Shown: positions 7,660-10,052 of the stretch, one piece after another
How positions within the stretch are numbered: position 1 is the stretch's first letter
Layout of the letters: each line of letters begins with the position of its first letter
NCBI GenBank assembly: GCA_026225435.1
Contig: JAMFST010001351.1
Span: 1 to 10,052, forward strand
Source of the DNA: Labilithrix luteola
Lineage (GTDB): Bacteria; Myxococcota_A; Polyangia; Polyangiales; Polyangiaceae
Reading direction: 5' to 3'
Length of the DNA stretch: 10,052 bases
Notes under the pieces: model-generated
Told to the model about the DNA's origin: nothing
The model's database searches: none
The model's input: only the letters and a program-made list of their open reading frames with translations
Program-made: the position numbers and the translations under genes

Positions 7660-7674
7660 GAGACGCGCCGTCTC
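7660..7674 (+). terminator. Hairpin just after the deacetylase stop codon
   Basis: GAGACG (7660-7665) and CGTCTC (7669-7674) form a perfect six-base-pair stem with a three-base loop, beginning two bases after the TGA at 7655-7657. A second weaker GC-rich stem (GGCGC 7678-7682 with GCGCC 7694-7698) follows. No T-run is present, so this is not a classical intrinsic terminator. It may act with Rho or protect the 3' end. Confidence 0.35.
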
Positions 7675-7728
7675 ACCGGCGCGCGTCCGCCGGGCGCCTG
7701 CCGCCCGCCCTTCTCGCAGAACGCGTAT

Positions 7729-7750
7729 CGCCGGTGACCGGCGCTACGAT
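7729..7750 (+). promoter_or_regulatory. Palindrome abutting a -10-like box before the His-rich gene
   Basis: The 130-base gap 7658-7787 contains CGCCGG (7729-7734), TGA and CCGGCG (7738-7743), a perfect inverted repeat of six bases with a three-base centre. One base further on is TACGAT (7745-7750), a plausible -10 box. No -35 match is visible at the usual distance. A palindrome in the spacer next to the -10 is where a repressor or MerR-type activator would bind. A short GC palindrome can also arise by chance at this base composition. Confidence 0.3.
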
Positions 7751-7787
7751 TTCGCCGAGCGGTCCAGGAGTTGCTGAGAAGACTCGC

Positions 7788-7994
7788 ATGCTCAAGACGA
7801 TCTTCTTGTCCGCCGTTGCCGTGCTCGCGATCGCTCTCACCACCGCTCCGTCGGCGTCCGCCGAGGAGCTGGGCTTCGGCCCGGGACATGGGGGCCACGA
7901 GGTGCACCAGGGGCACGGCCATCCGCACGGCGGCCACTTCCGTCACAACCACCCGAACCACCCGCACGGCGGACACCGCCACTTCCGCCGCTAG
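7788..7994 (+). CDS. Small secreted histidine-rich protein, possible metal binder
   Basis: This 68-residue protein has a clear signal peptide: MLK, a hydrophobic core to about residue 19, and a signal-peptidase site of the form A-S-A before Glu26. The mature part is only about 43 residues and contains 13 histidines, many as HGH, HPH or H-x-H pairs, with no cysteine. The hexapeptide HPHGGH occurs twice (45-50 and 58-63) with a 13-residue period. Such stretches bind nickel, copper, cobalt or zinc in other proteins, so a periplasmic or extracellular metal buffer is plausible; this is inference from composition. The start is preceded by GAGAAGA at about 7776-7782, a reasonable Shine-Dalgarno. A coding origin is supported by the good signal peptide followed by a sharply different, repeat-like composition. 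It converges on the thioredoxin-like gene, with three bases between the stops. I do not recognise a named family. Confidence 0.78.
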   Translation: MLKTIFLSAVAVLAIALTTAPSASAEELGFGPGHGGHEVHQGHGHPHGGHFRHNHPNHPHGGHRHFRR

Positions 7995-7997
7995 TCG

Positions 7998-8690
7998 TCA
8001 GCTACCGACGGTGCAGACGCGCGCGCCTTCGCCGGTCGTGCGGTCGCCGTCGATCTCCACCGGGCAGTACCCGCCTTCGCGGATCTGCTCGATGTACTCC
8101 ACCACCTCCGGCGTCGCCCACTCGCGGCTGCCATCGAAGCGAGCGCGGACCACGCCGCGCGGGTCGATGATCCAGGTCTCGGGGAAGAGGTGCGTGCCGA
8201 ACTTCTTGTCGACCACCTCCTCTCCGTCCGGATCGAAGAGCACCTCGAACGGCGGCGTCGGCTCCTTGAGGACGCTCTTCAACACGTCCTTCACCGCGTC
8301 CGGCCCCTCGTCGGTCGACACGGTGACCACCGCGACGTCCGGGTGGTTGGCGAGGATGTGCGTGAGCTCGGCGATCTGCGGCATCTCCTCGAGGCAGGGG
8401 CCGCAGGTGCGGGTCCAGAAGTTCAGCACCACCGTCTTGCCGCGGTACGAGGCGATGTCGACCCTCGCCCCCTTCGCGTCGGTGAGCGTGAAGTCCGGCA
8501 CCTTCTTGTCGGCGGCGACGTACTGCGGGTGAAGCAGGCACGTCGGCGTGCAGCGACGACGCAGCTCCCCCTCCTTCGCGACGGTGACGAACCCGTAGAC
8601 CGCGCCGGCAGCGGCGAGCACGAAGAGGCCATAGGCGACGGTCGCGAAGGGCGACGGGGTCGATTCGGTGCGCGGCGTCGGCTTGGCCAT
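7998..8690 (-). CDS. Membrane-anchored thioredoxin-like protein (TlpA/ResA type)
   Basis: This 230-residue protein has one N-terminal membrane segment (about 17-37) and a thioredoxin-fold domain that should face the periplasm. The domain begins at VPDFTLTDAKG (64-74), typical of the AhpC/TSA-Redoxin group. It has the active site WTRTCGPC (92-99, C96 and C99) and the cis-proline region LFPET (168-172). TlpA/ResA proteins reduce disulfides, often in cytochrome c or copper-site assembly; no such gene is in the window, so the partner is unknown. Four further cysteines lie outside the active site: C47 and C51 between membrane segment and domain, and C209 and C226 in a C-terminal extension. They could form structural disulfides or bind metal. 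The ATG at 8690-8688 has no good Shine-Dalgarno, and a promoter-like sequence ends eight bases upstream of it. Confidence 0.92.
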   Translation of the reverse strand: MAKPTPRTESTPSPFATVAYGLFVLAAAGAVYGFVTVAKEGELRRRCTPTCLLHPQYVAADKKVPDFTLTDAKGARVDIASYRGKTVVLNFWTRTCGPCLEEMPQIAELTHILANHPDVAVVTVSTDEGPDAVKDVLKSVLKEPTPPFEVLFDPDGEEVVDKKFGTHLFPETWIIDPRGVVRARFDGSREWATPEVVEYIEQIREGGYCPVEIDGDRTTGEGARVCTVGS

Positions 8691-8698
8691 GGCGCGGG

Positions 8699-8724
8699 AG
8701 CTTAGTCGCTATCCGCTGCGATTG

Positions 8725-8728
<4 letters not shown>
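8699..8728 (-). promoter_or_regulatory. Possible promoter of the thioredoxin-like gene
   Basis: Read on the minus strand, CTGACA (8728-8723, five of six matches to TTGACA) is followed by an 18-base spacer and TAAGCT (8704-8699, three of six matches to TATAAT). Transcription would start near the ATG at 8690, giving a leaderless or very short-leader mRNA, in line with the missing Shine-Dalgarno. The candidate -35 box contains the TGA stop codon of the radical SAM gene. The -10 match is weak. Confidence 0.38.

Positions 8729-10052
<1,324 letters not shown>

Noticed and set aside
7324..7737. Second-frame open frame within and beyond the deacetylase gene
   Set aside because: It is a shadow of the NodB domain coding sequence. 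Its part beyond 7657 is short and Arg/Pro-rich with no support.
7921..7990. Repeated CCGCACGGCGG sequence as a possible DNA repeat element
   Set aside because: The two copies are 39 bases apart, exactly 13 codons, and both encode HPHGGH in frame. This is a protein-level repeat inside the His-rich gene.
7995..8030. Possible shared terminator between the convergent His-rich and thioredoxin-like genes
   Set aside because: Only a four-base stem (GTCG/CGAC) with an eight-base loop is visible and there is no T-run, so I see no convincing terminator despite the three-base gap.

Overview
The window is about 10 kb of very GC-rich, tightly packed bacterial chromosome, with no gap longer than about 130 bases. 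Three things point to the Myxococcota, most likely class Polyangia: the strong GC bias in third codon positions, a lipoprotein with an Asp/Ala-rich linker directly after its lipobox, and the mix of envelope enzymes. This placement is an inference; no rRNA or marker gene is complete enough to prove it. I see no mobile element, CRISPR array, tRNA or rRNA, and no obvious sign of recent transfer.

Plus strand, 1-7657. The window opens with the last codons of an unidentified gene (probably prfA by context), followed three bases later by prmC, which methylates translation release factors. A co-directional run then covers 955-6559. It contains a membrane-anchored YkuE-like metallophosphoesterase, a secreted GH113-like glycoside hydrolase (ATGA overlap), an SGNH/SASA-type esterase lipoprotein (22-base gap), a Maf-like/DUF115 glycosyltransferase-family protein (17-base gap, strong Shine-Dalgarno) and a 79-residue helical protein (GTGA overlap). 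The spacings suggest one operon. After a 69-base gap with a promoter-like sequence comes a membrane-anchored NodB-fold polysaccharide deacetylase. Hydrolase, esterase, sugar-transferase-like protein and deacetylase in a row suggest a locus that modifies surface or extracellular glycans, but no substrate can be read from the sequence.

Positions 7658-7994 hold a hairpin after the deacetylase stop, a perfect palindrome next to a possible -10 box, and a tiny secreted histidine-rich protein (13 His in about 43 mature residues).

Minus strand, 7998-10052. A membrane-anchored thioredoxin-like protein (CGPC) converges on the His-rich gene with only three bases between their stop codons. Upstream of it lies a radical SAM gene of the B12-binding type, cut by the right edge of the window.

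The items most worth a second look are the Maf-like gene with its small overlapping partner in a non-flagellar setting, the phage-tail-like module apparently inserted in the esterase lipoprotein, the His-rich peptide beside a thioredoxin-like protein with extra cysteines, and the recurring promoter-like boxes very close to start codons. I did not find convincing evidence of an entirely new system.
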